Source: UBA4408 sp002389785
GTDB taxonomy: Bacteria; Bacteroidota; Bacteroidia; UBA4408
Direction: 5' to 3'
DNA: 64,000 bases
Assembly: GCA_035438985.1 (NCBI GenBank)
Contig: DAORJK010000001.1
Location: forward strand, 62,001-126,000
A model generated the notes under the pieces. That model was not told the DNA's origin and made no database searches. It worked only from the letters and a program-made list of their open reading frames with translations. Both the position numbers and the translations under genes were made by a program. Each line of letters begins with the position of its first letter. The stretch's first letter is position 1. This document shows, piece after piece, positions 55,701 through 63,500 of this stretch.

Positions 55701-57128
55701 AAAGTTGACTTTAAGAAAAATGAAATTAATGTACCTTCCTTTACTTTATACGACAGCAAAGGTAATAGAGCTGAAGTTGAAGGAGTAGTGACCCATTCCT
55801 ACTTTAATACCATTGAATATGATTTTGATTTGGATGCAAAAAAATTATTTTGCTTAAATACAACTGCGTCACAAAATAACATGTACTATGGAAAGGCATA
55901 TGCATCAGGACTGATAAAAATATTTGGTGACCTAAAAAATGTAAACATCAATATTGATGCAAAAACCGAGAAAGGAACACAATTTAATATTCCACTTTCA
56001 GGCTCAGAAGAAATCAGCGAAAATAAATTTGTAACATTCATTCATAAAAATGATTCCACCCATATAGTCGGCAGTGCGTATCAAGTTGATTTATCGGGCA
56101 TACAATTAAATTTTGACTTAGAGGTTACTCCCGATGCCGATGTGCAGCTCATTTTTGATTCGAAAATTGGGGATGTTATAAAAGGGAATGGAAAAGGTAA
56201 TTTAAAAATGCAAATCAATACTTCCGGCCAATTTAATATGTATGGCGATTACACCATCAATAGCGGAGATTATTTATTTACCTTAAAAAACGTAATCAAC
56301 AAACGTTTTAAAATTGACCAAGGAGGTACCATTAGCTGGAATGGAGATCCTTACGATGCGTATGTAAATATTAATGCTATTTATAAGGTGCGTACTTCGC
56401 TCTACGATTTATTACAAGATGAAAATTATAAGCAACGAGTACCGGTGGATTGTCAATTAAAAATGACCGATAAGCTTTTTAATCCTACCATTGCCTTTGC
56501 AATTGATTTGCCTAATTCAGATGAACGAGTAAAAAATGAAGTAAAGAGTGCTATCGGTTATGAGAACGAAGCAGAGCTTAACAAACAAGTTTTTTCGTTA
56601 TTGGTACTTGGGCGATTTATACCACCTACCGATGCTGCCCGTTCAACAACAACTCCAACTACAAGTACGAACGATTTTGGAGTAAGTGCAAATTCTTCTG
56701 AATTACTCTCGAATCAAATCAGTAATTGGCTCTCACAAACCAATGATCAAGTAAAGCTTGGAGTAAAATACAGTCCGGGTGATGAAATTACCAACAAGGA
56801 ATTGCAAGTTGCTGTTTCAACCGACTTATTTAACGATAGAGTATCGATTGATGGCAACGTGGGTGTTGCTAATAATCCTTACGCGGCGAGTAATATTGTT
56901 GGGGATGTTAATATTGATTATAAAATTAACAAGGATGGCAAATTTAGGGTAAAGGCTTTTAATCAAAGTAACAACTATGCAACAATTGCTAATAATGGAC
57001 CTTACAAGCAAGGTATAGGCGTATTTTACCGTGAAGAATTTGATACTTGGGAAGAACTCATTAAACGTTATAGAGCCAAATTAGTGTCATTGCGTAAAAT
57101 TAATGCCGAGACACCCAACACAAATTAA
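52734..57128 (+). CDS. tamB: TamB-like translocation and assembly module protein (DUF490)
   Basis: A very long (1464-residue from TTG at 52734) periplasmic lipid-transfer/assembly protein. Most of it is beta-rich groove repeat; the C-terminal DUF490 domain (about 1150-1440) has GNGKGNLKMQINTSGQFNMY, ISWNGDPYDAYVNINAIYKV and FSLLVLGRFIPP. The frame is open upstream to 52584, and codons 52629-52748 encode a basic then hydrophobic segment (RIVIKRLIKILKAIVALLLL), the expected membrane anchor, but no ATG/GTG/TTG lies there. The real start is probably upstream, perhaps ATT at 52629. Divergent from tsaD. Confidence 0.85.
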   Translation: MGVYALMRSSVLQTMLVHKISDYLSDKLKTEVRVGKVDFELFRTFVLEDVFIRDLHKDTLLYAGQLKLEVKNYNLQKNVFIFKSAQISNTRINLVQYKNEHYLNFQFIADAFSNNDTSQSKTKPLSVWCRNFELINVDFSYRYQNDTTPNFGINYNAAHVKNINALLANVYLDGDTVNAHVANLSAREISGFELKKFKADVRFSKVFMLYKNLDFLTNHSHVSTDLLSFRFNDWDDFNHFEERVYMSAVFKKSLVEMEDIAYFAPELEGIKKTLTLSGDVHGTVSDLNGRKVKIAFGKNSNLIGDFNLNGLPYLKETFVHLKIDELSTDYHDLQSIPTAPFTSKEYLQLPHNIERLGDLKFKGNFTGFYNDFVAYGKLDTELGTIASDIQLKQKTENKPVTYKGKLITTEFDLGSYYGLKDVFRNITLDVNIEGGGLHINDINAEINGTIASFEFQKYRYKNIQVAGNFAKNVFNGKFGIEEENVALTFDGDIDLTGKLPYLDFTTEIKKADLSKLNLFKTKNNINFSTLAKVQLKGDDIDNLAGSIQLTNTNFVQNGKSVLVQNCELSSQFNPKERSMYLKSDFADAEIKGDFNLQNLGTTLRKMLANYIPAVVEVEDTKKNIPSQNFEFKFLAKKSEALSLVLFENLCIYNNTIASGSYNSNDNTVKITASAPMLELFDKKITNLLIDSKNESNQLNLSLTAQSFLLTDSNSIKNLLIYASASNDSMKFKTQWVNNDLLNNKGKLSGYAAFEPNNKIAIHFAPSEIIVEDSLWTINSGNRVMIDKKAIFFSNFILSHQKQSIKVAGLITDNEGDKLAIDLTDFNLELLNPLMRKNDVLLKGIVNGSMTVSGLYSNLLFSSSLTFNALSINDELLGEGSVLALWDNQKESIAINGRFLRGEIPTIGISGFYYPTRSENNLDFELNFQKTQLKMLEKYTQDIISKINGTATGDLIVSGSPKKPILNGTLELQRAGFLVDYLNTNYTFSAKVDFKKNEINVPSFTLYDSKGNRAEVEGVVTHSYFNTIEYDFDLDAKKLFCLNTTASQNNMYYGKAYASGLIKIFGDLKNVNINIDAKTEKGTQFNIPLSGSEEISENKFVTFIHKNDSTHIVGSAYQVDLSGIQLNFDLEVTPDADVQLIFDSKIGDVIKGNGKGNLKMQINTSGQFNMYGDYTINSGDYLFTLKNVINKRFKIDQGGTISWNGDPYDAYVNINAIYKVRTSLYDLLQDENYKQRVPVDCQLKMTDKLFNPTIAFAIDLPNSDERVKNEVKSAIGYENEAELNKQVFSLLVLGRFIPPTDAARSTTTPTTSTNDFGVSANSSELLSNQISNWLSQTNDQVKLGVKYSPGDEITNKELQVAVSTDLFNDRVSIDGNVGVANNPYAASNIVGDVNIDYKINKDGKFRVKAFNQSNNYATIANNGPYKQGIGVFYREEFDTWEELIKRYRAKLVSLRKINAETPNTN

Positions 57129-57149
57129 TTCTTCGTAAATAAGTTGTAT

Positions 57150-58364
57150 TTATTGACCCAATTTTAAGGAATGTCCCAATTTGTCTTTCTTGGTTTGTAA
57201 GTAAGATTTATTGTGCTGATTGGAAGTTATTTCGAGCGAAATATTTTCAACAATTTCTAACCCATATCCAATTAAACCTGCGCGCTTTTTAGGATTATTG
57301 GTAAGTAGTTTAATTTTACAAACACCTAAATGACGTAATATTTGTGCACCTACACCATAATCGCGTTCATCCATTTTAAAACCTAGTTCTAAATTGGCTT
57401 CTACTGTATCCATTCCTTCCTCTTGAAGTTTATAGGCTTTTAGTTTATTCAATAATCCGATCCCTCTTCCCTCCTGGTTCATGTATACAATTACTCCTTT
57501 ACCTTCTTGTTCAATTAATTGCATGGCTTTGTGCAATTGTGGACCACAATCGCAGCGACATGAACCGAAAATATCGCCGGTAAGGCAAGATGAATGCACC
57601 CTGACCATAATGGCTTCGTCTTTTTTCCAATCACCTTTAACAAGGGCTAAGTGTTCTTGTCCGGTGGTAGTTTGTTTGAAAGCAATAAGTTCAAAATCAC
57701 CAAATTGGGTAGGTAACTTCACTTTCACTTCTTCTTCAATGATGCTTTCAAGTTTTAAGCGGTAAGCGATAAGGTCTTCTATAGAAATTACTTTAAGGTC
57801 AAACTTTTCGGCAATCTTAAACAATTCTGGAAGGCGCGCCATGGTGCCGTCTTCGTTCATAATTTCGACCAATGCTCCTGCAGGTGCAAAACCAGCTAAT
57901 ACTGCTAAATCGATGGTAGCTTCGGTATGTCCGGCACGGCGTAAAACTCCTCCGTTTTTGGCTTTTAAAGGGAAAATATGACCGGGGCGGCCAAACTCTA
58001 CTGGCTTAATGGCAGGATTAACGAGTGCTTTAATAGTTTTGGATCGATCGGATGCACTAATACCGGTGGTACAGCCATAACCAAGTAAGTCGATGGAGAC
58101 AGTAAAAGGAGTCTCGTGGCTGGAAGTATTTCGGCTAACCATCATTTCGAGTTCGAGCTCGGCACAACGTTGTTCGGTAATGGGGGCACAAATCAAGCCT
58201 CGGCCATGGGTAGCCATAAAATTCACAATTTCGGGGCTTGCCATCTCGGCTGCAACCACAAAATCGCCTTCATTTTCGCGATCTTCGTCATCCACTACAA
58301 TAATTACCTTACCTGCTTTAAGATCGGCTATTGCCTCGTCAATGGTATTTAGCTTTGGTGCCAT
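57150..58364 (-). CDS. ribBA: bifunctional riboflavin synthesis protein RibBA
   Basis: Fuses 3,4-dihydroxy-2-butanone-4-phosphate synthase (residues ~1-200) and GTP cyclohydrolase II (~205-404), the two entry reactions of riboflavin synthesis. RibB motifs: VVDDEDRENEGDFVVAAE and GHTEATIDLAVLAGF. RibA motifs: HSSCLTGDIFGSCRCDCGPQ (three zinc cysteines) and YMNQEGRGIGLLNKL. The 404-residue length is standard. No FMN riboswitch is seen upstream: the likely promoter (58381-58388) leaves a leader of only ~10-15 bases. Confidence 0.96.
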   Translation of the reverse strand: MAPKLNTIDEAIADLKAGKVIIVVDDEDRENEGDFVVAAEMASPEIVNFMATHGRGLICAPITEQRCAELELEMMVSRNTSSHETPFTVSIDLLGYGCTTGISASDRSKTIKALVNPAIKPVEFGRPGHIFPLKAKNGGVLRRAGHTEATIDLAVLAGFAPAGALVEIMNEDGTMARLPELFKIAEKFDLKVISIEDLIAYRLKLESIIEEEVKVKLPTQFGDFELIAFKQTTTGQEHLALVKGDWKKDEAIMVRVHSSCLTGDIFGSCRCDCGPQLHKAMQLIEQEGKGVIVYMNQEGRGIGLLNKLKAYKLQEEGMDTVEANLELGFKMDERDYGVGAQILRHLGVCKIKLLTNNPKKRAGLIGYGLEIVENISLEITSNQHNKSYLQTKKDKLGHSLKLGQ

Positions 58365-58380
58365 TTTATAATATTTTATG

Positions 58381-58388
58381 CAAAGTTA
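58381..58388 (-). promoter_or_regulatory. -7 box of the ribBA promoter
   Basis: TAACTTTG on the minus strand fits the TAnnTTTG consensus; the upstream -33 region is T-rich but lacks a clear TTTG. Placed about 17 bases before the ribBA ATG. Confidence 0.4.
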
Positions 58389-58417
58389 GTTCAATTAAAG
58401 AATAAATAAAAAATCAC

Positions 58418-58447
58418 TTTAAAATTGATAAGTAAATTCTATATTTG
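58418..58447 (+). promoter_or_regulatory. promoter of tRNA-Arg
   Basis: TTTA (58418-58421), 18 bases, then TATATTTG (58440-58447), a perfect -7 box with an imperfect -33 box. The transcript would start about 50 bases before the tRNA. Confidence 0.6.
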
Positions 58448-58498
58448 CAGCCGCAAAAAATTATAACACCTATAACGGTTGTTTTGTTTTGCAAATAT

Positions 58499-58572
58499 GG
58501 TTCTGTAGCTTAATTGGATAGAGCACCTGACTACGGATCAGGAGGTTGGGGGTTCGACTCCCTCCAGGACCA
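58499..58572 (+). tRNA. tRNA-Arg (anticodon ACG)
   Basis: A 74-nt cloverleaf. The acceptor stem GGTTCTG pairs with CAGGACC (58565-58571, one T-G wobble), discriminator A at 58572. D arm AGCTTAATTGGATAGAGC is normal; the anticodon stem CCTGA/TCAGG holds loop CTACGGA with anticodon ACG, reading CGN arginine codons once A34 is deaminated; the T arm has GGTTCGACTCC. CCA is not encoded, as is usual in this phylum. It is followed by a terminator and then the AbiE-like pair. Confidence 0.96.
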
Positions 58573-58580
58573 CAACCTTT

Positions 58581-58610
58581 AAATCCCTTGCCAGTCAAGG
58601 GATTTTTTTA
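58581..58610 (+). terminator. terminator of tRNA-Arg
   Basis: Perfect 10-bp stem AAATCCCTTG (58581-58590) / CAAGGGATTT (58596-58605), 5-base loop CCAGT, then a T run. Only 9 bases after the tRNA end. Confidence 0.85.
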
Positions 58611-58767
58611 TTGAATCTAAGCCTGAGTCGAACTTCTTAATGAAAACATTTAGTCATACGAAGTAGTATAGACGCAGTTCCAAACATTTCTTAGAGCGTA
58701 AAAACGTCATAAATACATTGATTATGCAAAAATTAGTAGAATACTTAATAATTCCTGTAAAACCAGG

Positions 58768-59451
58768 TTAGCTAACTATCTCTTTTATTTTAGTAAGTAT
58801 CAAGGGATATCGCCCTGCAGCCATGTTGGGATGAACCTGACTTTGTATGATTTCCACAACGTTTGAATTTCCTAAAACCTTCCTCAGTTCGTCTTTAATA
58901 AAGCTTTTCACCTTTTCTTCAGCTTCAGAAATTTCTTTCACCACAGTTGTGCAATTATCAATTACATAAATAATATCTTCAAAATCGTGACTGGTTCTAT
59001 AGTCAACTCCCCGATCATTAAAGGCCTCAAATTTAGTGGCTAGATAAAAGGGCACAGAAAGAACTCTCACTTTTTGACCTCCAATAGTAATCTCCTTCAC
59101 AAATTCAAAACCTGGTTTGTACCATCGATTTGTCGTTCCAATCGCACTGTTCTCTGAAGGCATAACATCTATCTCAATACCTTGGTAAAGAAAATTGCAC
59201 ATGGCGTGGCCCTCCGGATTAGGGGAAAAACCAATCGCCATCAGCTTTTCATTTAATGCTACCCAATCACCATATCCGGTTAATTCAAGTGTAAAATCAA
59301 TATCGTCAGTAGGCCTTACTTCATCTGCTGCGGGATCATCTGCATAAACGCTGACCACTGCTCCACCAACAAATACTATTTTCTCATTCAGATCGCCCAA
59401 TGATTTAGCCACTTTCGCGACTAACTGAATATTGATCACTTTATTTTCCAT
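58768..59451 (-). CDS. AbiEii-like/DUF6036 nucleotidyltransferase toxin
   Basis: A 227-residue probable nucleotidyltransferase, toxin of a type IV-style AbiE-like pair. The N-terminal fold shows the polymerase-beta-like motifs: KIVFVGGAVVSVYADDP (substrate-binding GG) and PTDDIDFTLEL (catalytic DxD as DID). Later, GIEIDVMPSENSAIG gives the third acidic residue; LATKFEAFNDRG supplies the conserved Lys often seen in AbiEii. It overlaps its upstream partner by 11 bases. Comparable toxins modify tRNA, but the target here is unknown. Located just after a tRNA gene. Confidence 0.7.
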   Translation of the reverse strand: MENKVINIQLVAKVAKSLGDLNEKIVFVGGAVVSVYADDPAADEVRPTDDIDFTLELTGYGDWVALNEKLMAIGFSPNPEGHAMCNFLYQGIEIDVMPSENSAIGTTNRWYKPGFEFVKEITIGGQKVRVLSVPFYLATKFEAFNDRGVDYRTSHDFEDIIYVIDNCTTVVKEISEAEEKVKSFIKDELRKVLGNSNVVEIIQSQVHPNMAAGRYPLILTKIKEIVS

Positions 59452-59965
59452 TCACAATCCGCTTTCTTAGTTCATTCAGTGCCATTTCTTTTTCTCTTGC
59501 TCTGCCCACTCTCACCGCATCAGTTAAGGCGAGCAGTTGATAAAGCTTCTCATCCCTTTCGACAGCTTCGGGAACACTTGAGTAAAGCGGATTGATGGCC
59601 TGTCCGCGAATTTTACCTTTAGAGCTTGGCCAAACATAGGGCTCATTACTCACTATCTTCTCGCTTAAGGGGAAAGCCGAATGTGCAGTGGGTATACCAC
59701 GTACCAATGCTCCAGGTCGCTGTGGAAAGACATAACTGATTCCATATTGTAAAAAGTCGATAAGGGCCAATCTCATTACTTGCTTGGTGTTTTGGGCAAT
59801 CAGACCAGCATACTGTGAACGAACCAAAGATTGGCTTACTTCCGATTGGCTCATTTTCAAAGAATCAGCCAACGGCTTTTGTTGCCAGTTTTCAGAATTC
59901 AGAGCGATGATCTTTAGCAGGATTAAAATATCCTGCGGTTTCATTTGATAATTTTTCTCTTTCAT
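59441..59965 (-). CDS. helix-turn-helix antitoxin-like regulator of the AbiE-like pair
   Basis: A 174-residue protein with an N-terminal winged-helix region (about 8-60, QKPLADSLKMSQSEVSQSLV) and a C-terminal ~100-residue part unlike AbiEi in detail but equivalent in position. I start it at the ATG at 59965 because a 24-bp operator occupies 59974-59997, directly before it; a start at 60019 would put that operator inside coding sequence. It overlaps the toxin by 11 bases. Predicted to repress its own promoter and neutralise the toxin. Confidence 0.65.
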   Translation of the reverse strand: MKEKNYQMKPQDILILLKIIALNSENWQQKPLADSLKMSQSEVSQSLVRSQYAGLIAQNTKQVMRLALIDFLQYGISYVFPQRPGALVRGIPTAHSAFPLSEKIVSNEPYVWPSSKGKIRGQAINPLYSSVPEAVERDEKLYQLLALTDAVRVGRAREKEMALNELRKRIVNGK

Positions 59966-59973
59966 ATCAGCAG

Positions 59974-59997
59974 TATCGCATATTTCAATTTGCGATA
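59974..59997 (-). promoter_or_regulatory. operator 1 of the AbiE-like pair (24-bp inverted repeat)
   Basis: TATCGCA (59974-59980), 10-base spacer, TGCGATA (59991-59997), perfect 7-bp arms. Same geometry as operator 2 at 60039-60062. It sits 8 bases before the regulator's ATG, consistent with autorepression. Confidence 0.7.
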
Positions 59998-60020
59998 TTA
60001 CTAAATAATTAATTGACATA

Positions 60021-60028
60021 CAAATTTA
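60021..60028 (-). promoter_or_regulatory. probable -7 box between the two operators
   Basis: TAAATTTG on the minus strand (complement of 60021-60028) matches TAnnTTTG and lies between the two operators, reading toward the AbiE-like pair. No good -33 box is seen, since that position falls in operator 2. Confidence 0.45.
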
Positions 60029-60038
60029 TAAACAAAAT

Positions 60039-60062
60039 TATCGCATATTGCGATATGCGATA
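60039..60062 (-). promoter_or_regulatory. operator 2 of the AbiE-like pair (24-bp inverted repeat)
   Basis: TATCGCA (60039-60045), 10 bases, TGCGATA (60056-60062); a further TGCGATA lies inside the spacer at 60049-60055, so three half-sites are packed here. Spaced 65 bp from operator 1 centre to centre, about six helical turns, allowing looping by the regulator. Confidence 0.65.
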
Positions 60063-60116
60063 ATAGTCCCTAGTCTAGTCAATCATAAATTGGCTAACAT
60101 CAATAAATCAGCGGCT

Positions 60117-60347
60117 AAAAAGTTCGACTTTTGTCCCTCCGACTCCACTAAAACAGAAAGAGAATGAGAGCGAAGAGCGATTATTCTCTTTCTGTTTGAT
60201 TCATTCTCCTTCTGTTTCTCGCTCTTTTTGCTTATCCTGACGAGGAATTAAGATTTACCAAAAGAATTAAATCAGAATTAATTAAGTTCGATCTTTATAC
60301 CACTTGCGCCACGAAATCAGAAAGAGAATGAGAATGAGAGCGAACGG
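60117..60347. repeat. intergenic repeat cluster (CAGAAAGAGAATGA family)
   Basis: In the ~450-base gap before the large adhesin gene. Two direct copies of a ~55-base unit (60121-60175 and 60283-60345) each begin AAGTTCGA...CCAC and end CAGAAAGAGAATGAGA...GCGAA. Between them an inverted copy gives a perfect 15-bp hairpin, AAACAGAAAGAGAAT (60151-60165) / ATTCTCTTTCTGTTT (60183-60197). The first unit's GTTCGACT...CCCTCC...CCAC resembles the 3' end of the tRNA-Arg at 58548-58573. The rest of the gap (60348-60514) shows nothing recognisable. Confidence 0.65.
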
Positions 60348-60514
60348 CTTTTGTTTTCCCGCACACACTTGTGATACTTTAATGAAGTTTAATACTTTTT
60401 CAAAAACCTCAAATTTAAATTCAAATTTTGCTGATTAATCTAGCAAATTTTGTAAGTTTGAATTAGTTCGTATGTAACTACTTTTTCAAAATTGCTCACC
60501 TTAATTCTTCCGTC

Positions 60515-63500
60515 ATGAAGCATTACATGAAAAATAAACTGTACCTACTTTTCTTGGTTTCCTTGTATTTTACTTGCCAAGCCTTTTCAAGGCAATCTGC
60601 GCAACTCAGTTTCATCACTTGCCCAAATGATACAATCGTAGCAGCAAATGCCAACTGCAATGCAGTAGTTGTTTATACACCAACCTTAAACGGTATACCT
60701 CCTCCCTTTGTAATCTACGCCTTTACAGGTGCGACCCTTGGAAATGGCATCGGCACAGGAAGTGGTAGTACTTTCAACTTAGGAATTACAACTGTAACAC
60801 TTATTGCCGGAGATGCCTCCGGAACCGATACCTGTAGTTTTACTGTAACCGTTTTGGATCTAACTCCTCCAACTATTTTATGCCCACTTACCACAACACT
60901 AAACGTTGATAATGCTTGTCAAGCAGTATTAGGAAATTATACGCTAGGTGCAACAGTAAATTTATCCTTGACAGTAAATAGTGGATCTTCTGGTACCAAC
61001 TGTACCGATGGTTTTCTACAAGGTGCACCCGAACCTCAATGGGCATTACGAGTAAATGGACAAGCTTATACTAACTACCCACAAATGGGTATATGTTATA
61101 CCAATCCGCCCTTCTTGCAATTTACTCAACAATACAATCTTGGCAATTACCCTGCTTCTGTTCAAGTTTGTTTTAATCCTTACGAAGATGATGGTACCGG
61201 ATGTGTACCTGCCAAGAGTTGCAGTGTGCAAGTATGTCAAAATTATGCAACTCCTGCTCCGGGAAATAGTTTAACCTATACACTTACTATTCCAAATAAT
61301 GGTCAAAATTCGAGTTGGGGCACGGTCACATTTACATTACAAGCTTCAGCTGCTATACCCATTGCAAGCGACAATTGTGGGCCGGTTACTATTACACAAT
61401 CCCCAGCTCCCGGTACTATACTTGGCGTTGGTTCGCAAGCAGTAACATTAATAGCGAGCGATCCTTCTGGTAACTCAACTCCATGCACTTTCCTAGTTAA
61501 TGTAGTGGATGTAACACCCCCGGTAATTACTTGTCCGCCGAATGTTACAATTAATAATAATTGCCAGCATGTGCTGGCCGATTATACTGTTTCTAATGCA
61601 GTAAATTTAAACCTTACAGTTACTAGCGGAAATTCTGGAACCACCTGCACCGATGGATTTCTTCAAGGTGCTCCTGAACCTCAATGGGCTGTAAGGGTAA
61701 ACGGACTTTCGTATACCAATTATCCACAAAATGGAATTTGTTATAACAATCCACCCTTTTTACAATTTTCACAACAATACAGTATTGGCAATTATCCGGC
61801 TTCGGTGCAAGTATGTTTTAATCCTTACGAAGACGATGGAACGAATTGTATTCCGGTAAAAAGCTGCAGCACCCAGGTGTGCCAAAATTTTAATACTCCG
61901 GCACCCGGCAGCAGTGTAAACTATTCGCTCAGCATACCGAATAATGGTCAAAATGCAAGTTGGGGAAATGTGAATTTTTCGCTTCAGGCATCTTTTAATG
62001 GAGCTCAAGCTTCGGATAACTGTGGCATTGCAAGTATTACTCAAGTTCCTGCAGCCGGTACAATTCTGGGGGTTGGTAGTCACCCAATTACCCTAACGGC
62101 AACGGATTTATCAGGTAACACATCGAGTTGTACTTTTCAAATTACAGTAGTATCCAATCAATCGCCACCAACTCAAATTACTGGTACTACTAGTATTTGC
62201 ATTGGAGGCGGTACAACGCTCACTGTAAATGGAGGTAATCCGGGCACAGGAGGATCGGCCCAATGGTTTAGCGGATCGTGCGGAGGTACTTTAATTGGAA
62301 CTGGAAATAATATTTTTGTAACGCCACTGGTTACTACTACTTATTTTGTTCGCTATACCGGACCGTGTGGAACAACTGTTTGTATAAGTGTTACTGTAAA
62401 TGTTAACCCTACTCCCGGGCCACCTATACCATTAATTTTAGCCAATGGGCCAATTTTTTTATGCAGGGGTGGTAATGTTACGCTTACCTCTTCTCCCGGA
62501 ACTTCCATCGTGTGGTCTACACTTGAAACCACTCAAAGTATACTGGTTACACAACCCGGAACTTATCGAGTAAGTGATACTGACCTTAATGGTTGTACAG
62601 CCTTTTCAGACACCATTAGTGTAACTTTTAATAACGGTAATATAAGCCCATTTTCACCTCAATTGGGTATTCCTTATGAGTATGGTTTTGAAAATGCCTC
62701 TCCTCCTGCATTGTTTTGCGGCATGAGCATTAATAACGATAATTATCCGCCTGATGTTGAGCAATGGGAAACTTCCTCACTTGCTCCACATACTGGTAAT
62801 AATCACATGGCAATACATGCAAATAGCAACAGCGCAATTGCCAAAAATGATTGGTTTTATTCAGCTCCTTTACACTTACTTGCAGGAAAACTTTACCGCC
62901 TTTCTTTTTGGTACAGCAGCAGCAATCCCAATGCTAGCGAGCAATTTCAAGTATATGCCGGCAACACAACAAATTCATTTGATATGCTTGCTACAGCTCC
63001 AATTTATTCAAAAAGCAATATCGCTAATCAAGTATATGTAAAAGATTCGGCAACTGATTTTATTGCACCACTAAGTGGTATTTATTATTTTGGATTTTAT
63101 GCGCACAGTGCTGTAGCGCAAGCTAATTTGTATATCGACGATATTTCAGTAAAGGAAGTAACCGTTACCCAATTGCAAACCGGTTCATGCAGTACCCTGA
63201 ATTCGCTTAACGATGTTATTTATGCCAACCCTGTGTATGGTGCCAGCAATTATCGGTATAAACTAGTAAACAGTGGAAGCAGCTTCAATTATGAATTTAC
63301 TCGAAACTTAGCCTTGAATGATTTTCGGCTTAAATGGGCACCTGGTGTAATTTATGGTAATAATTATGATGTATCAGTTGCCTTTCAACGAAATGGTGTT
63401 TGGAGCGAATATGGAGCCTCCTGCGTTGTAAGCTTAGGAGCTTTCCCACAAACACAATTACGTACGGGATCTTGTGGTAGTTCAATTACTTCCCTAAATA

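Noticed and set aside
58365..58440. FMN riboswitch upstream of ribBA
   Set aside because: The likely promoter leaves too short a leader, and no RFN-type conserved segments are visible.
60117..60347. CRISPR array
   Set aside because: Repeats are few, in both orientations and irregularly spaced; no spacers of uniform length and no cas genes.
61769..62083. Minus-strand frames opposite the HYR repeats (also 61046-61240)
   Set aside because: Similar to each other only because the plus-strand modules are duplicated; no independent evidence.
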